From the NCBI RefSeq assembly GCF_947179515.1, contig NC_067485.1, forward strand, positions 72,983,646 to 73,047,645: a stretch of DNA of 64,000 nucleotides, given 5' to 3'. The notes under the pieces are model-generated. The model was not told the origin of the DNA. It was given only the letters and a program-made list of their open reading frames with translations, and did not search any database. Shown here in pieces: positions 1-11,989 of the stretch. Every line of letters starts with the position of its first letter. The stretch's first letter is position 1. The translations under genes were made by a program, and so were the position numbers. The stretch comes from Apodemus sylvaticus (taxonomy: Eukaryota > Chordata > Mammalia > Rodentia > Muridae).

Positions 1-247
1 TGTGGGTTTTGCTGTCCTACATCAATCAATAAATAGCTTCAGAGACTTGCCCACAGTAGAGTGTGATGGAGACAAGTTAGTATTAGGTTGACAAAACCTA
101 AAGAGAATACAGATTTTGCATTTTGTCAATTCTCTACTATTATCCTTTGAGCCTTTAAGATTGTTATTACCAATTTGTATCCCAGCAGGTCTTCAACTTG
201 TTTGAGTGTGAAAGCCAGGTAGAGATCTTTTCAAATTCCTTAAAGGG
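1..247. other. Unannotated AT-rich sequence
   Basis: I see no open frame, SINE or L1 similarity that I can defend here. Confidence 0.4.
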
Positions 248-475
248 TCGAAGAAGATGGCTTATTAGTTAAGTTGCTCTTCTATAAGACACAAGTTCTA
301 TATTCAGCACCCATAGGATAGCCCACAAGTATCTGCTACAACAGTTCCAGGGAATCAGACCACTTTTTTGACCTTCTTAGATCGCAGGCACATATGGTTC
401 ACATATATACATACACACACAGGCTGAACACTCCCACACAAATAAATAATTGTATTTTTAAAATACTAAAAAATA
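248..475 (+). mobile_element. Degenerate B2/B3-type SINE
   Basis: The segment follows the layout of a B2/B3 SINE: a diverged tRNA-like head (agatggcttattagttaagt), a body ending in cacatatatacatacacacaca and an A-rich tail with AATAAATAA. Heavy divergence makes the subfamily uncertain. Confidence 0.5.
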
Positions 476-671
476 AATTTCATTTCTTTTTCAATTTTTA
501 AAAATTTTATGTGAATGAGTAGTCTCCTGTATGTATCTCTGTGATTATGGAAATCAGAAAGGGTATGGAATATCCTGGAACTAAAATTTCAGACACCATG
601 TGCTTGCTGGGATCCAAACCTGATCCATCTCAAAAGCTCCAAAAATGAAAGTTAGGGGACAGTGCACTAGC

Positions 672-825
672 CAGGCGGTAGTAGAGAGCATGCCTTTAAT
701 TAGAGCACTGGTGAGGCTGAGCCTGGAGAGTCACTGAGTTTGAGGACAGCCTGTTCTACAGATGACTTTCAGCACAGCCAGCACTACACAGAGAAATCCT
801 GAGTGGAACAAACAAACAAAATAGG
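672..825 (+). mobile_element. Degenerate B1 SINE
   Basis: The 7SL-derived B1 plan is recognisable: a gccaggcggtag-like head, a 'gagtttgaggacagcctg' centre, and a 'ctacacagagaaatcctg' end followed by an AAACAAACAAA tail. Many substitutions indicate an old copy. Confidence 0.65.
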
Positions 826-1049
826 AAACATAGAAAAAGTTCCTATAGACTTAACTGCCCTGATTGTGAGGGGTTTATTTTGAGGAAAGGCTAATGTAGC
901 ACAGCTAAACTGGGACTTAATATGTATCTGAGGCTGGCTCCATTACCTCATGCTGAATCTGATCCTCCTAACTCAGCTTACTAACTACTGGAATTACGAG
1001 CAGCATTACTAAGCCCTACCATTTCTTTACATTACTGAAAAGTTATAAA

Positions 1050-1275
1050 CAGGGCTAGAGAGATATGGGAACAGTTAAGAGCAGCTGGGTGTTCTTCTAG
1101 AGGACTGGGTTCAATTCCCAGTACCCACATAGCAATCACAACTGTCTGTTTTCCATTCCCTGGAGAAGTTGAGGCCCTCTCTATTCTTCACTGTGTATTT
1201 CATGCATGTAGTGCCCAACATATGTGCAGGCAAAACACCTATACACATACAAATAAAAAATAAATAAAACATTAA
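1050..1275 (+). mobile_element. B2/B3-type SINE
   Basis: It starts with a tRNA-derived 'gggctagagagat' head, has 'gggttcaattcccagtaccc' as the B-box region, and ends in an AATAAAAAATAAATAAAAC tail. The short minus-strand frame overlapping it is a by-product of this repeat. Confidence 0.65.
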
Positions 1276-1321
1276 AAGGGGATATAGAAGATATGATATC
1301 TTTAAAAAATGATATATAAAT

Positions 1322-2658
1322 CTACCTGAAGACCTGGCAATACGACTCTTGGGAATATACCCACAGATACCCATCACGCTACAGGGGTACTTGTTTCACT
1401 AAGTTCATAACAGCCTTCTCTGTGATAGCCAGAAGCTGGAAACAACACAGATGCCCCATGACAGAAGAATGGATAAAGTAAATGTGGTTCATTTACACAA
1501 TGGAATTCTCTTTAGCTATGAACAACAAGGACATCCCGAGTTTTACAGGTACATATATGGAACTAGAAAATATCATCTTGAGTGAGGACATTCAGACCCC
1601 AAAGGACATGCATGGTATGTACTCAGCAATAAGTGGATATAAGACAAAAAATTTTAAAAGTACAGAATACCCAAGATATAATCCACTAAACTCAAAGAGT
1701 TCAACAAGCCGAAGGGACAAAGTGAGGATGCCTCAGGACACTTGGAAGGGAGAAGAAAGCAACCAAAATGGGGGATAGAGAGAGGGACCTGGGAGGGAAA
1801 GGGGAAGGGGGAAGGGAACATGGTCTGGTACTGGGTGGGGAAAAGGACTGAAGTCCTGAGTGCCAGCAGAAAGAATGGAAACAGGCAGCCTGAGGAATTA
1901 GGAGGTTGGGGGAAAGTCCCAGAATGTATCAGAGACCTGGGAGGTGAGAGACTCTCTGGATTCAATGGCAGAGACCTTAGAGGAAATGCCTTACATTGGA
2001 GAGAGGAAACCTGTAAAGCCCACCTCCAGCAGAAAGACAGGGCATCAATTTGTGAGGGGTTGCCATCTCAGAGTCAAAATTCTGACCCATATTTGTTTCT
2101 ATCTGAAAGAACTGCAGAAATGGAAAAGGAGAACAACGTGAGGAAAAGAGGTACAGCGATAGGCCCAAAGTGGGATCCAGCTTAAGGGGAGGCCCCAAGA
2201 CCTGACATTATTACTGAGGCTATGGAGCCCTCACCAAAAGTGACTTGTCATGACTGTACTCTGAAAATCTAACAAACAGCTGAAAGAGTCAGATGCAGAT
2301 ATCTGCACCCAACCAATGGACAGAAGCTGCTGCACCATGTGTTTGAATTAGGGAAAATCTGGAAGAAGATAAGGAGGAGGAGGGTAACCCTGTTAGGGGA
2401 CCAGAAGCCTCAATTAATCTGAGATCTCTCAGATACTGGAACACCAACCAGCCAGCATATACCAGGTGATATGAGGCCCGCAACACATATACAGCAGAGG
2501 ACTGGGTTTAGTCGGAGAAAATGCACTTAACCCTCAAGAGTCTGGAGGCTCCAGGGAGTTTAGAGATCTGGTACAGTGGGGGATGAATGGTGGGGACATC
2601 CTTGTGGAGACAGGGTCGTGGGAGAAGGTATCAGATGTGGAATAAAATCTGGAGTTTG

Positions 2659-2709
<51 letters not shown>

Positions 2710-2735
2710 CAGACAGACAAAGATTTAAAAAATTA
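1322..2735 (+). mobile_element. Old L1, 3' end (ORF2 C-terminus plus 3' UTR), sense strand
   Basis: Plus-strand translation recovers the ORF2 C-terminal pattern (gly-ile-tyr-pro near 1350, 'tggataaagtaaatgtggtt', then the MEF..AMNN and ISGY-like end near 1640). A long purine-rich 3' UTR follows. It is 5'-truncated and much more diverged than the L1 copies further right, so it belongs to an older Lx-type layer. It is one of the few L1 pieces on the plus strand. The frames at 1482-1778 and 1742-2185 are parts of this relic and not host genes. Confidence 0.75.
2660..2719. repeat. (GATA)n microsatellite, with a GACA end
   Basis: Perfect GATA repeats run for about 50 bp and change to three GACA units at the right edge. 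It lies at the 3' edge of the plus-strand L1, so it may have grown from the L1 tail. Confidence 0.95.
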
Positions 2736-2740
2736 GATAT

Positions 2741-2912
2741 AGAGGCTGGTGAGATAGCTCAAGCTCTTAAAAGCACTGACTGCTCTTCCAGCAGTCATGA
2801 GTTCAATTCCCAACGACCACATGGTGACTCAGAACCATCTTTAATGGGATATAATGCCCTCTTCTTGTGTGTCTGAAGGGAGAGACAGTGTACTCACATA
2901 CATTAAGTAAAA
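2741..2912 (+). mobile_element. B2-family SINE
   Basis: It has a clear head 'gaggctggtgagatagctca', a B box 'gagttcaattccca', and the body 'accacatggtgactcagaac'. The end 'tgtgtctgaaggga' precedes an A-rich tail. It is better preserved than the SINEs at its left. Confidence 0.85.
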
Positions 2913-2924
2913 AATCTGGGGTTT

Positions 2925-5900
2925 TTTGGTCTTTTTTAAAAAATATTTTTATTTTCTATATTCTTTGTTTACATTCCAAATGATTTCCCCTTTCCTGGAT
3001 ACCCCCTCCCCATATGTCCAATAAGCCTTCTTCTCTCCATCCCTTCTCCAATCACCTCCCTCCTTTTTCTCTGTCCGTATATTCCCTTCCAATGCTAGAT
3101 CAATCCTTTCCAGGATCAAGACCCTCTCCATACTTGTTCATGGGAGTCATTTGTTATGCCATTTGTGCCTTGTGTATTCAGGGCTTCTGGGCTAATTAAT
3201 ATCCACTTATCAGAGATTGCATTCCATGTGTATTCTTTTGTGATTGGGTTACCTCACTTAGGATGATATTTTCCAGATCAAACCATTTGCCTAAAAATTT
3301 TGTGAATCCATTGTTTCTAATTGCTGAGTAGTATTCCATTGTGTAAATATACCACATTTTCTGTATCCATTCCTCCTTTGAGGGGCATCTGGGTTCTTCC
3401 TAGCTTCTGGCTATTATAAATAAGGCTGCTGTGAACATAATGGAGCATGTGTCTTTATTGCATGCCAGGGAATCCTTTGGGTATATGCCCAGGAGAGGTA
3501 TAGCAGGGTCCTCTGGAATTCTAATGTCCAGTTTTGTGAGGAAACTCCAGACTGATTTCCAAAGTGGTTGTACCATATTACAGCCCCACCAGCAGTGGAG
3601 GAGTGTTCCTCTTTCTCCTCATCCTCACCAACACCTGCTGTCTCCTGAGTTTTTTACCTTAGCCATTTGGACTGGTGTAAGGTGAAATCCTAGGGTTGTT
3701 TTGATCTGCATTTCCCTAAAGACTAATGATGTTGAGCACTTCTTACGGTGCCTCTCGGCCATCCGAATTTCTTCAGGTGAAAATTCTTTGTTTAGATCTG
3801 TACCCCATTTTTTAATAGGGTTATTAGGTTCCCTGGGGTCTAACTTCTTGAGTTCTTTGTATATATTGGATATTAGCCCTCTATCAGATGTGGAGTTGGT
3901 GAATATCCTTTCCCAATTTGATGGTTGCTGTTTTGTCCTTTTAACAGTGTCCTTTGCCTTACAGAAACTTTGTCATTTTATGAGGTCCCATTTGTCAATT
4001 CTTAATCTTAGAGCATAAGCTATTGGTGATCTGTTCAGGAACTTTTCCCGTGCCCATGTCCTCAAGGGTCTTCCCCAGTTTCTTTTCTATTAGTTTCAGT
4101 GTGTCTGGTTTTACATGGAGGTCCTTGATCCACTTGGAGTGAAGTCTAGTACATGGAGATAAGAATGGTTCAATTCGCATTCTTCCGCATGCTGACCTCC
4201 AATTGATCCAGCACCATGTGTTGAAAAGGCTATCTTTTTTCCACTGGATGTTTTTGGCTCCTTTGTCGAAGATCAAGTGACCATAGGTGTGTGGATTCAT
4301 TTCTGGATCTTCAATTCTATTCCATTGGTCCACTTGTCTGTCACTGTGCCAATACCATGCAGTTTTTAACACTATTGCTCTGTAGTATTGCTTGAAGTCA
4401 GGGATACTGATTCCCCCAGAATTTCTTTTGTTGTTGAGAATAGTTTTAGCTATCCTGGGTTTCTTGTTATTCCAGATGAATTTGAGAATTGCTTTTTCTA
4501 ACTCTGTGAAGAACTGAGTTGGGATTTTGATGGGGATTGCATTGAATCTGTAGATTGCTTTTGGCAAGATGGCCATTTTAACTATATTACTCCTGCCAAT
4601 CCACGAGCAAGGCAGATTTTTCCATTTTCTGAGGTCTTCTTTGATTTCCTTCTTCAGAGACCTGAAGTTCTTGTCATATAGATCTTTCACTTGTTTGGTT
4701 AGAGTCACACCAAGATACTTTATATTGTTTGTGGCTATATTGAAGGGTGTCATTTTCCTAACTTCTTTCTCAGCCTGCTTATCCTTTGAGTATAGGAAGG
4801 CAACTGATTTGCTTGAGTTGATTTTATAACCAGCCACTTTGCTGAAGTTGTTTATCAGCTGTCGTAGTTCTCTGGTGGAGGTTTTTGTGTCACTTAAGTA
4901 GACTATCATGTCATCTGCAAATAGTGATAATTTGACTTCTTCCTTTCCAATTTGTATCCTCTTGACCTCCTTATTTTGTCTAATTACCTTAGCTAGAACT
5001 TCAAGTACTATATTGGAAAGATATGGAGAGAGAGGATAGCCTTGTCTAGTCCCTGATTTTAGTGGGATTGCTTCAAGTTTCTCTCCATTTAGTTTGCTAT
5101 ATATTGCTTTAAATATGTTTAGATATGGGCCTTGAATTCCTGTTCTTTCCAATACTTTTAGCATGAAAGGATGCTGGATTTTGTCAAATGCTTTTTCTGC
5201 ATCTAATGAGATGATCATATGGTTTTTTTCTTTGAATTTGTTTATGTAGTGGATAGCATTGATGGATTTCTTTATGTTGAACCATCCCTGCATCCCTGGG
5301 ATGAAGCCTACTTGATGATGGTGGATGATCGTTTGACATGTTCTTGGATTCAGTTGGCAAGAATTTTATTAAGTATTTTTGCATCAATATTCATGAGAGA
5401 AATTGGCCTGAAGTTCTCTTTCTTTGTTGGATCTTTGTGTGGTTTTGGTATCAGCGTAATTGTGGCTTCATAGAACAAGTTGAGTAGAGTTCCTTCTGTT
5501 TCTATTTTGTGGAATAGTTTGAAGAGTATTGGTGTTAGGACTTCTATGAAGGTCTGATAGAACTCTGCACTGAAGCTGTCTGGTCCCGTGCTTTTTTTGG
5601 TTGGGAGACTTTCTATGACCCTTTTTATTTCTTCAGGTGTTATAGGACTGTTTAATTGAGCTATTTGATCCTGATTTAGTTTTGGTGTCGGATATCTGTC
5701 TAGGAAACTGTCCATTTCCTCCAGATTCTCCAGTTGTGTTGAGTATAGGCTTTTGTAGTAGGATCTAATGATTTTTTGAATTTCCTCAGTTTCTGTTGTT
5801 ATATCTCCCTTTTCATTTCTAAGTTTGTTAATCTGGATACTGTCTCTGTGTCCTTTGGTCAGTCTGGCTAAGGGTTTATCTATCTTGTTGATTTTCTCAA

Positions 5901-6571
5901 AGAATCAGCTCCTGGTTTTGTTGATTCTTTGTATGGTTCTCTTTGTTTTTACTTGATTGATTTCAGCCCTGAGGTTGATGATTTCCTGCCTTCTACTCCT
6001 CTTGGGTGAAATAGCTTCTTTTTGTTCCAGGGCTTTCAGGTGTGTCATTAAGCTGTTAGTGTATGCTCTCTTCATTTTCTTTTTGGATGCACTCAGGGCT
6101 ATGAGTTTTCCTCTTAGCACTGCTTTCATTGTGTTCCATAGATTTGGGTATGTTGTGTCTTCGTTTTCATTATGTTCTAAAAAGTCTTAAATTTCTTTCT
6201 TTATTTCTTCCTTGACCAAGGTATCATTGAGTAGAATATTGTTCAGTTTCCACGTGTATGTGGGTTTTCTGTTTTTTTGGTTGCTATTGAAGACCACTTT
6301 TACTCCATAGTGATCTGATAGGAGGCATGGGATTAGTTCAATCTTCTTATATTTTTTGAGGTCTGTCTTGTGACCAATTATATGGTCTATTTTGGAGAAG
6401 ATACCATGAGGTGCTGAGAAAAAAGGTATATTCTTTTGCTTTACGATAGAATGTTCTATATATATCTGTTAAATCTAATTGGTTCAAAGCCTCAATTAGT
6501 TCCATTCTGTCCCTGTTTAGTTTCTGTTTTCCTGATTGAGGAAAGTGCAGTGTTGAAGTCACCCACAATTA
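2925..6571 (-). mobile_element. L1-A: 5'-truncated L1 with decayed ORF2, minus strand
   Basis: Reading leftwards this holds a 3' UTR (2925-3196), the ORF2 C-terminal domain (3197-3990), reverse transcriptase (3995-5293, with the FADDMIVYLS motif near 4905), the linker (5350-5715, 5905-6129), and part of the endonuclease (6347-6568). The frame is broken many times. Five codons after 'KAIYSK' are missing compared with the other copies in this window. Its 3' UTR wording (gtttacattccaaatgatttcc, then ataccccctccccatatg) places it in an older subfamily than L1-C and L1-D. It ends abruptly inside the endonuclease at a T-rich stretch. Confidence 0.9.
3995..5293 (-). pseudogene. L1-A ORF2 reverse transcriptase and C-terminal fragment
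   Basis: A 432-codon open stretch covers the palm motifs of non-LTR reverse transcriptase (SLDAEKAFDKIQHPF, GTRQGYPLSPYL, FADDMIVYLS) and the region after it, stopping near the middle of the C-terminal domain. The L1 RT nicks target DNA and copies L1 RNA; this copy lacks endonuclease, 5' UTR and ORF1 and cannot move by itself. Confidence 0.85.
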
Positions 6572-6597
6572 TTATTTTTTTTTTTTGAATTATGGTC

Positions 6598-7320
6598 TGT
6601 GTTTCTTTCTTTCTTTTTTTTTTTATTTGATATAATTTATTTACATTTCAAATGATTTCCCCTTTTCTAGCCCCCCCCCTCCCCAAAAGTCCCGTAAGCC
6701 CCCTTCTCTTCCCCTGTCCTCCCTCCCACCCCTTCCCAGTTCCCCGTTCTGGTTTTGCCAAATACTGTTTCACTGAGTCTTTCCAGAACCAGGGACCACT
6801 CCTGCTTTCTTCTTGTATCTCATTTGATGTGTGGATTATGTTTTGGGTATTCCAGTTTTCTAGGTTAATAACCACTTATTAGTGAGTGCATACCATGATT
6901 CACCTTTTGAGTCTGGGTTACCTCACTTAGTATGATGTTCTCTAGCTCCATCCATTTGCCTAAGAATTTCATGAATTCATTGTTTCTAATGGCTGAATAG
7001 TACTCCATTGTGTAGATATACCACATTTTTTGTATCCACTCTTCTGTTGAGGGATACCTGGGTTCTTTCCAGCATCTGGCAATTATAAATAGGGCTGCTA
7101 TGAACATAGTAGAGCATGTATCCTTATTACATGGTGGGGAATCCTCTGGGTATATGCCCAGGAGTGGTATAGCAGGATCTTCTGGAAGTGAGGTGCCCAG
7201 TTTTCGGAGGAACCGCCAGACTGCTTTCCAGAGTGGTTGTACCAATTTGCAACCCCACCAGCAGTGGAGGAGTGTTCCTCTTTCTCCGCACCCTCTCCAA
7301 CACCTGCTGTCTCCTGAATT
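6598..7320 (-). mobile_element. L1-B: short L1 3' end, minus strand
   Basis: It contains a poly-T (antisense tail), a 3' UTR (6648-6875), and the ORF2 C-terminal 126 codons (6865-7245), ending at 'cctgaattt' where another poly-T begins. It is almost identical to the start of L1-C on its right (7321-8025), differing by a few bases in the C-run and just after it. That makes a local tandem duplication as likely as a second insertion. Confidence 0.85.
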
Positions 7321-7569
7321 TTTTTTTATTTGATATAATTTATTTACATTTCAAATGATTTCCCCTTTTCTAGCCCCCCCCCACTCCCCGAAAGTCCCGT
7401 AAGCCCCCTTCTCTTCCCCTGTCCTCCCTCCCACCCCTTCCCAGTTCCCCGTTCTGGTTTTGCCAAATACTGTTTCACTGAGTCTTTCCAGAACCAGGGA
7501 CCACTCCTGCTTTCTTCTTGTATCTCATTTGATGTGTGGATTATGTTTTGGGTATTCCAGTTTTCTAGG

Positions 7570-9135
7570 TTAATAACCACTTATTAGTGAGTGCATACCA
7601 TGATTCACCTTTTGAGTCTGGGTTACCTCACTTAGTATGATGTTCTCTAGCTCCATCCATTTGCCTAAGAATTTCATGAATTCATTGTTTCTAATGGCTG
7701 AATAGTACTCCATTGTGTAGATATACCACATTTTTTGTATCCACTCTTCTGTTGAGGGATACCTGGGTTCTTTCCAGCATCTGGCAATTATAAATAGGGC
7801 TGCTATGAACATAGTAGAGCATGTATCCTTATTACATGGTGGGGAATCCTCTGGGTATATGCCCAGGAGTGGTATAGCAGGATCTTCTGGAAGTGAGGTG
7901 CCCAGTTTTCGGAGGAACCGCCAGACTGCTTTCCAGAGTGGTTGTACCAATTTGCAACCCCACCAGCAGTGGAGGAGTGTTCCTCTTTCTCCGCACCCTC
8001 TCCAACACCTGCTGTCTCCTGAATTTTTAATCTTAGCCATTCTGACTGGTGTAAGATGAAATCTTAGGGTTGTTTTGATTTGCATTTCCCTAATGACTAA
8101 TGAAGTGGAGCATTTTTTAAGATGCTTCTCCGCCATCCGAAGTTCTTCAGGTGAGAATTCTTTGTTTAACTCTGTACCCCATTTTTTAATAGGGTTGTTC
8201 GGTTTTCTGGAGTCTAACTTCTTGAGTTCTTTATATATATTGGATATTCGCCCTCTATCTGATGTAGGATTGGTGAAGATCTTTTCCCAATTTGTTGGTT
8301 GCCGATCTGTCCTCTTGATGGTGTCCTTTGCCTTACAGAAACTCTGTAACCTTATGAGGTCCCATTTGTCAATTCTTGCTCTTAGAGCATACGCTATTGG
8401 TGTTCTGTTCAGAAACTTTCTCCCTGTACCGATGTCCTCAAGGGTCTTCCCCAGTTTCTTTTCTATTAGCTTCAGAGTGTCTGGCTTTATGTGGAGGTCC
8501 TTGATCCATTTGGATTTGAGCTTAGTACAAGGAGACAAGGATGGATCAATTTGCATTCTTCTGCATGCTGACCTCCAGTTGAACCAGCACCATTTGTTGA
8601 AAAGGCTATCTTTTTTCCATTGGATGTTTTCAGCCTCTTTGTCGAGGATCAAGTGGCCATAGGTGTGTGGGTTCATTTCTGGATCTTCAATCCTGTTCCA
8701 TTGATCCTCCTGCCTGTCTCTGTACCAATACCATGCAGTTTTTAACACTATTGCTCTGTAGTATTGCTTGAGGTCAGGGATACTGATTCCCCCAGATTTT
8801 CTTTTGTTGCTGAGAATAGTTTTAGCTATCCTGGGTTTTTTGTTGTTCCAGATGAATTTGATAATTGCTCTTTCTAACTCTGTGAAGAATTGAGTTGGGA
8901 TTTTGATGGGTATTGCATTGAATCTGTATAGTGCTTTAGGCAAAATGGCCATTTTAACTATATTGATTCTACCGATCCATGAGCATGGGAGGTTTTCCCA
9001 TTTTTTGAGGTCTTCTTCCATTTCCTTCTTCAGAGTCTTGAAGTTCTTGCCATACAGATCTTTCGCATGTTTGGTAAGAGTCACCCCAAGATACTTTATA
9101 CTGTTTGTGGCTATTGTGAAGGGGGTCACCCACAT
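7570..9135 (-). pseudogene. L1-C ORF2, C-terminal half
   Basis: A 521-codon open frame covers the distal RT (ATNSIKYLGVTLTKH), the C-terminal domain and the Cys-rich motif CWRGCGERGTLLHCWWGC. It ends with the normal HGMHSLISGY terminus. The catalytic FADD segment is lost in the deletion at 9128, so there is no working enzyme. Apart from that deletion the frame has no stops, which fits a young copy. Confidence 0.88.
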
Positions 9136-9559
9136 TTATTGTGTTAGGTGCAATGTGTGCTTTGAGCTTTAATAAAGTTTCTTTTATGAATGAGGGTGCC
9201 CTTGCATTTGGAGCATAGATGTTTAGGATTGAGAGTTCTTCTTGTTGTATTTTTCCTTTGACCAGCAAGAAATGTCCCTCAGAGTCTCTTTTGATGACTT
9301 TGGGTTGAAAGTCAATTTTATCTGATATTAGAATGGCTACTCCAGCTTGTTTCCTGAAACCATTTGCTTGTAAAATTGTCTTCCAGCCTTTTACTCTAAG
9401 GTAGTATTTGTCTTTGACCCTGAGGTGTGTTTCCTGTAAGCAGCAAAATGTAGGGTCCTGTTTACATATCCATTCGGTTTGTCTATGTCTTTTTATTGGG
9501 GCATTGAGTCCATTGATGTTAAGAGATATTAAGGAATAGTGATTGTTACTTCCTGTCAT
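9128..9559 (-). pseudogene. L1-C ORF2 endonuclease N-terminus
   Basis: The frame begins MTGSNNHYSLISLNING at 9559 and includes the apurinic-endonuclease-like motifs SLNINGLN and CLQETHL. It runs to the 'INVGD' region, then crosses the deletion junction and leaves the ORF2 frame. About 143 endonuclease codons remain. Confidence 0.85.
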
Positions 9560-9618
9560 TTTTGACGTTATTTTTTAAATTTGATTGGTTAATTTCTTTT
9601 GGGTTTGATGAAAGGTTA

Positions 9619-10822
9619 CTATCTTGCTTTTTCCAGGGTGAAGTTTCCCTCCTTGTATTGGTGTTTCCCTCCTATTATCCTTTGTAGGGCTGGGTTTGTG
9701 GATAGATATTGGGTAAACCTGGTTTTGTCATGGAATATCTTAGTTTCTCCATCTATGGTGATTGAGAGTTTTGCTGGGTATAGTAGTTTTGGCTGGCATT
9801 TGTGTTCTCTTAGAGTCTGCATGAGATCTGCCCAGGATCTTCTAGCCTTCATAGTCTCAGGTGAAAAGTCTGCTGTGATTCTGATAGGTCTTCCTTTATA
9901 TGTTACTTGGCCTTTTTCTCTTACTGCCTTTAATATTCTTTCTTTGTTTAGTACATTTTGTGTTTTGATTATTATGTGACAGGAGGTATTTCTGTTCTGG
10001 TCCAGTCTGTTTGGAGTTCTGTAGGCTTCTTGTATATTCATGGGCATCTCTCTCTTTAGGTTAGGGACGTTTTCTTCCATAATTTTATTGAAGATATTTG
10101 CTGGCCCTTTAAGTTGTAAATCTTCACTCTCATCTATGCCTATAATCCTTAGGTTTGGTCTTCTCATTGTGTCCTGGATTTCCTGGATATTTTGGGTTAC
10201 AAGCTTTTTGCATTTTGCATTTTCTTTAACTGTTGAGTCCATGGTTTCTATGGTATCTTCAGCATCTGAGATTCTTTCTTCTATCTCTTGTATTCTGTTG
10301 TTGAAACTTGCATCTAAGTCCCCTGATTTCTTCCCAAGGCTTTCTATCTCCAAATTTGTCTCCCTTTTGAGTTTTCTTAGCTGTTTCTACTTCTGATTTT
10401 AGATCCTGGATGGTTTTGCTTAGCTCCTTCACTTGCTTGTTTGTGCTTTCCTGTAATTCTTTAAGAGATTTTTGTGTTTCCTCTTTCATGACCTCAGCCT
10501 GTTGACCAAAGTTCTCCTGTATTTCTTAAGTGATTTTTGTGTTTCCTCCTTATTGGCTTTTGTATTCTCCTGAATTTCTTTCAATGATTTTTGTTTCCCT
10601 TGCAAGGGCTTCTAACTTTTGATCCATTTTCTCCTGAATTTCTTTAAGTATGTCCTTCATGTGTTCCTGTACCAGCATCATGACCAGTGATTTTAAATCC
10701 AAATCTTGTTTTACTTGTGTGATGGGGTATCCAGGACATGCTGTTAAAGGAGAATTGGGTTCAGATGTTGCCATATTGCCTTGATTTCTGTTAGTGACGT
10801 TCCTGCGTTTGCCTTTTGCCAT
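9619..10822 (-). pseudogene. L1-C ORF1 (frameshifted)
   Basis: ORF1 encodes the trimeric RNA-binding chaperone of the L1 particle. The start MAKGKRRNVTNRNQGN is at 10822, but the frame shifts in the coiled coil near 10590 and 10510 and again near 10366. The RRM and C-terminal domain (RRPNLRIIGIDESED, ADFSPETMKARRSWADLMQ) lie in an open 244-codon piece. L1-D carries the intact equivalent. Confidence 0.88.
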
Positions 10823-11209
10823 CTAGTTCTCACTGGTATTTGATGGTCTTGTCAATGCTGGACTCACCAGTGCAAGCTGCCTCTTTCCAGGTGGCCTCTG
10901 GTGCACAGCTTACCTCCTTGCACTGCCTGGAGACAGGGTGCTGATGCCCAGGCTGTTCAGATCCCTAAGCGTACACCTGAAGGCTCCCGCCGGGGCCTAC
11001 TGGATTCACCAGGGCACACTGACTCCTCCCAGTCGGCCTCCCGGAAGCCCCTCTTGCCTCTTGCAGGACCTGGAGATGTGGTGTTGCCGCCCAGGCTGTT
11101 CTGGATCCTGAAGCGGAGATATCTAGAGGCCTCAGGACTGGAACCTAAGCTCCATGCCACCGGAGCAAGCTGTGCGCTCCCAAAAATCTGTTTTTTTTAA
11201 AAAAGAGAT

Positions 11210-11358
11210 GTAGTCGGGCAGTGATACACACCTTTAATCCCAGCACTTGGGAGGCCGAGGCAGGCAGATTTTTGAGTTCGAGGTCAGCCTGGTCTACAAA
11301 GTGAGTTCCAGGACAGCTCGGGCTACACAGAGAAACCCTGTCTGGAAAAAAATAACAG
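11210..11358 (+). mobile_element. B1 SINE
   Basis: It is a nearly full B1: 'cgggcagtgatacacacctt', 'taatcccagcacttgggagg', 'gagttcgaggtcagcctggt', 'ctacacagagaaaccctgtc' and an A-rich tail. The centre without a 'tctctgtgag' motif fits Murinae rather than hamsters. Confidence 0.95.
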
Positions 11359-11659
11359 CCAACCAAACAACAAACAAAACAACAAAAAAATTGTGATGTA
11401 AACAGGAATCTGTATGCTTTCTTTCATTTATGAAACTTTCCTTTTCTGTTTTTTTCTCTGTATGTTAAGGTGTCTATTGCTGTGTGAATGGGTGTGTTGT
11501 GGGCTTGTAGGGGCAGAGGACAATGCCTATGGTTCTTCATGCCTTTTGAAAAGTTTGTTTTGTCTTTTTTTAGAATGTTATGTAGCCACACTAGCAGCAA
11601 ATTTCATCACCTGCTTCTGTATCCCTAGTGCTGCAATTGAAAGCTTCACCACATCTGCC

Positions 11660-11805
11660 TGTCTAAGACAGGGTATCCTGTGAGGCCCTGGCTTTCCTGG
11701 AACTAGCATTGTAAACCAAGCTGTCTTGGAACCCAGAGAAATCCACCTCCTCTGCCTCCAGAGGACTAGGATTTAAGGCTAGCACTATCATTGCTTGGCC
11801 ACAGC
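11660..11805 (-). mobile_element. B1 SINE, antisense, diverged
   Basis: The antisense B1 wording is seen as 'agacagggtatcctgtgagg', 'tttcctggaactagc', 'agaaatccacctcctctgcc' and a degenerate end near 11800. Confidence 0.7.
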
Positions 11806-11809
11806 AGTC

Positions 11810-11985
11810 ATTTTTAATGTGGGTTTTGGGATTTAAACACAGCAGGTCAAGTGTGTCACTGACTGAGCCATCTCTCTATCCAAACCCTTATTTTTCTGTA
11901 TTGTATTTTGTTTTGTGATAGTGTCTCTTATAGTGCTGCTGGCCTTGAACTCACTATGCCTGTTGGAGGTCCTTTGACTACATTG
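11810..11985 (-). mobile_element. Antisense B2/B3 fragment and B1 fragment
   Basis: The stretch 11815-11885 ends in 'actgagccatctctctatcc', the antisense head of a B2/B3 SINE. Bases 11900-11965 resemble an antisense B1 centre ('gctggccttgaactcacta'). Both are partial. Confidence 0.5.
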
Positions 11986-11989
11986 GGAA

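Larger units (their letters stand above)
7321..11190 (-). mobile_element. L1-C: long, young L1 with internal deletion, minus strand
   Basis: From 3' to 5' it carries a 3' UTR (about 7321-7569), ORF2 C-terminus and part of RT (7570-9127), a jump straight into the endonuclease (9128-9559), ORF1 (9619-10822) and a short 5' UTR (10823-11190). Compared with L1-D, about 1.8 kb of ORF2 (most of RT, the linker and the distal endonuclease) is missing. The sequence is very close to L1-D, so both are recent copies of one subfamily. The 5' UTR soon stops matching that of L1-D and the element ends before a B1. Confidence 0.9.

Noticed and set aside
1742..2185. 147-codon plus-strand frame
   Set aside because: It lies in the purine-rich 3' UTR of an old L1, where long chance frames are common.
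8075..8662. Long plus-strand frames inside minus-strand L1s (195-codon frame here; also 3701-4018, 38178-38765, 45580-46167 and many 84-100-codon frames)
   Set aside because: They recur at the same place in every L1 copy and are the antisense reading of ORF2. They have no promoter or splice support.
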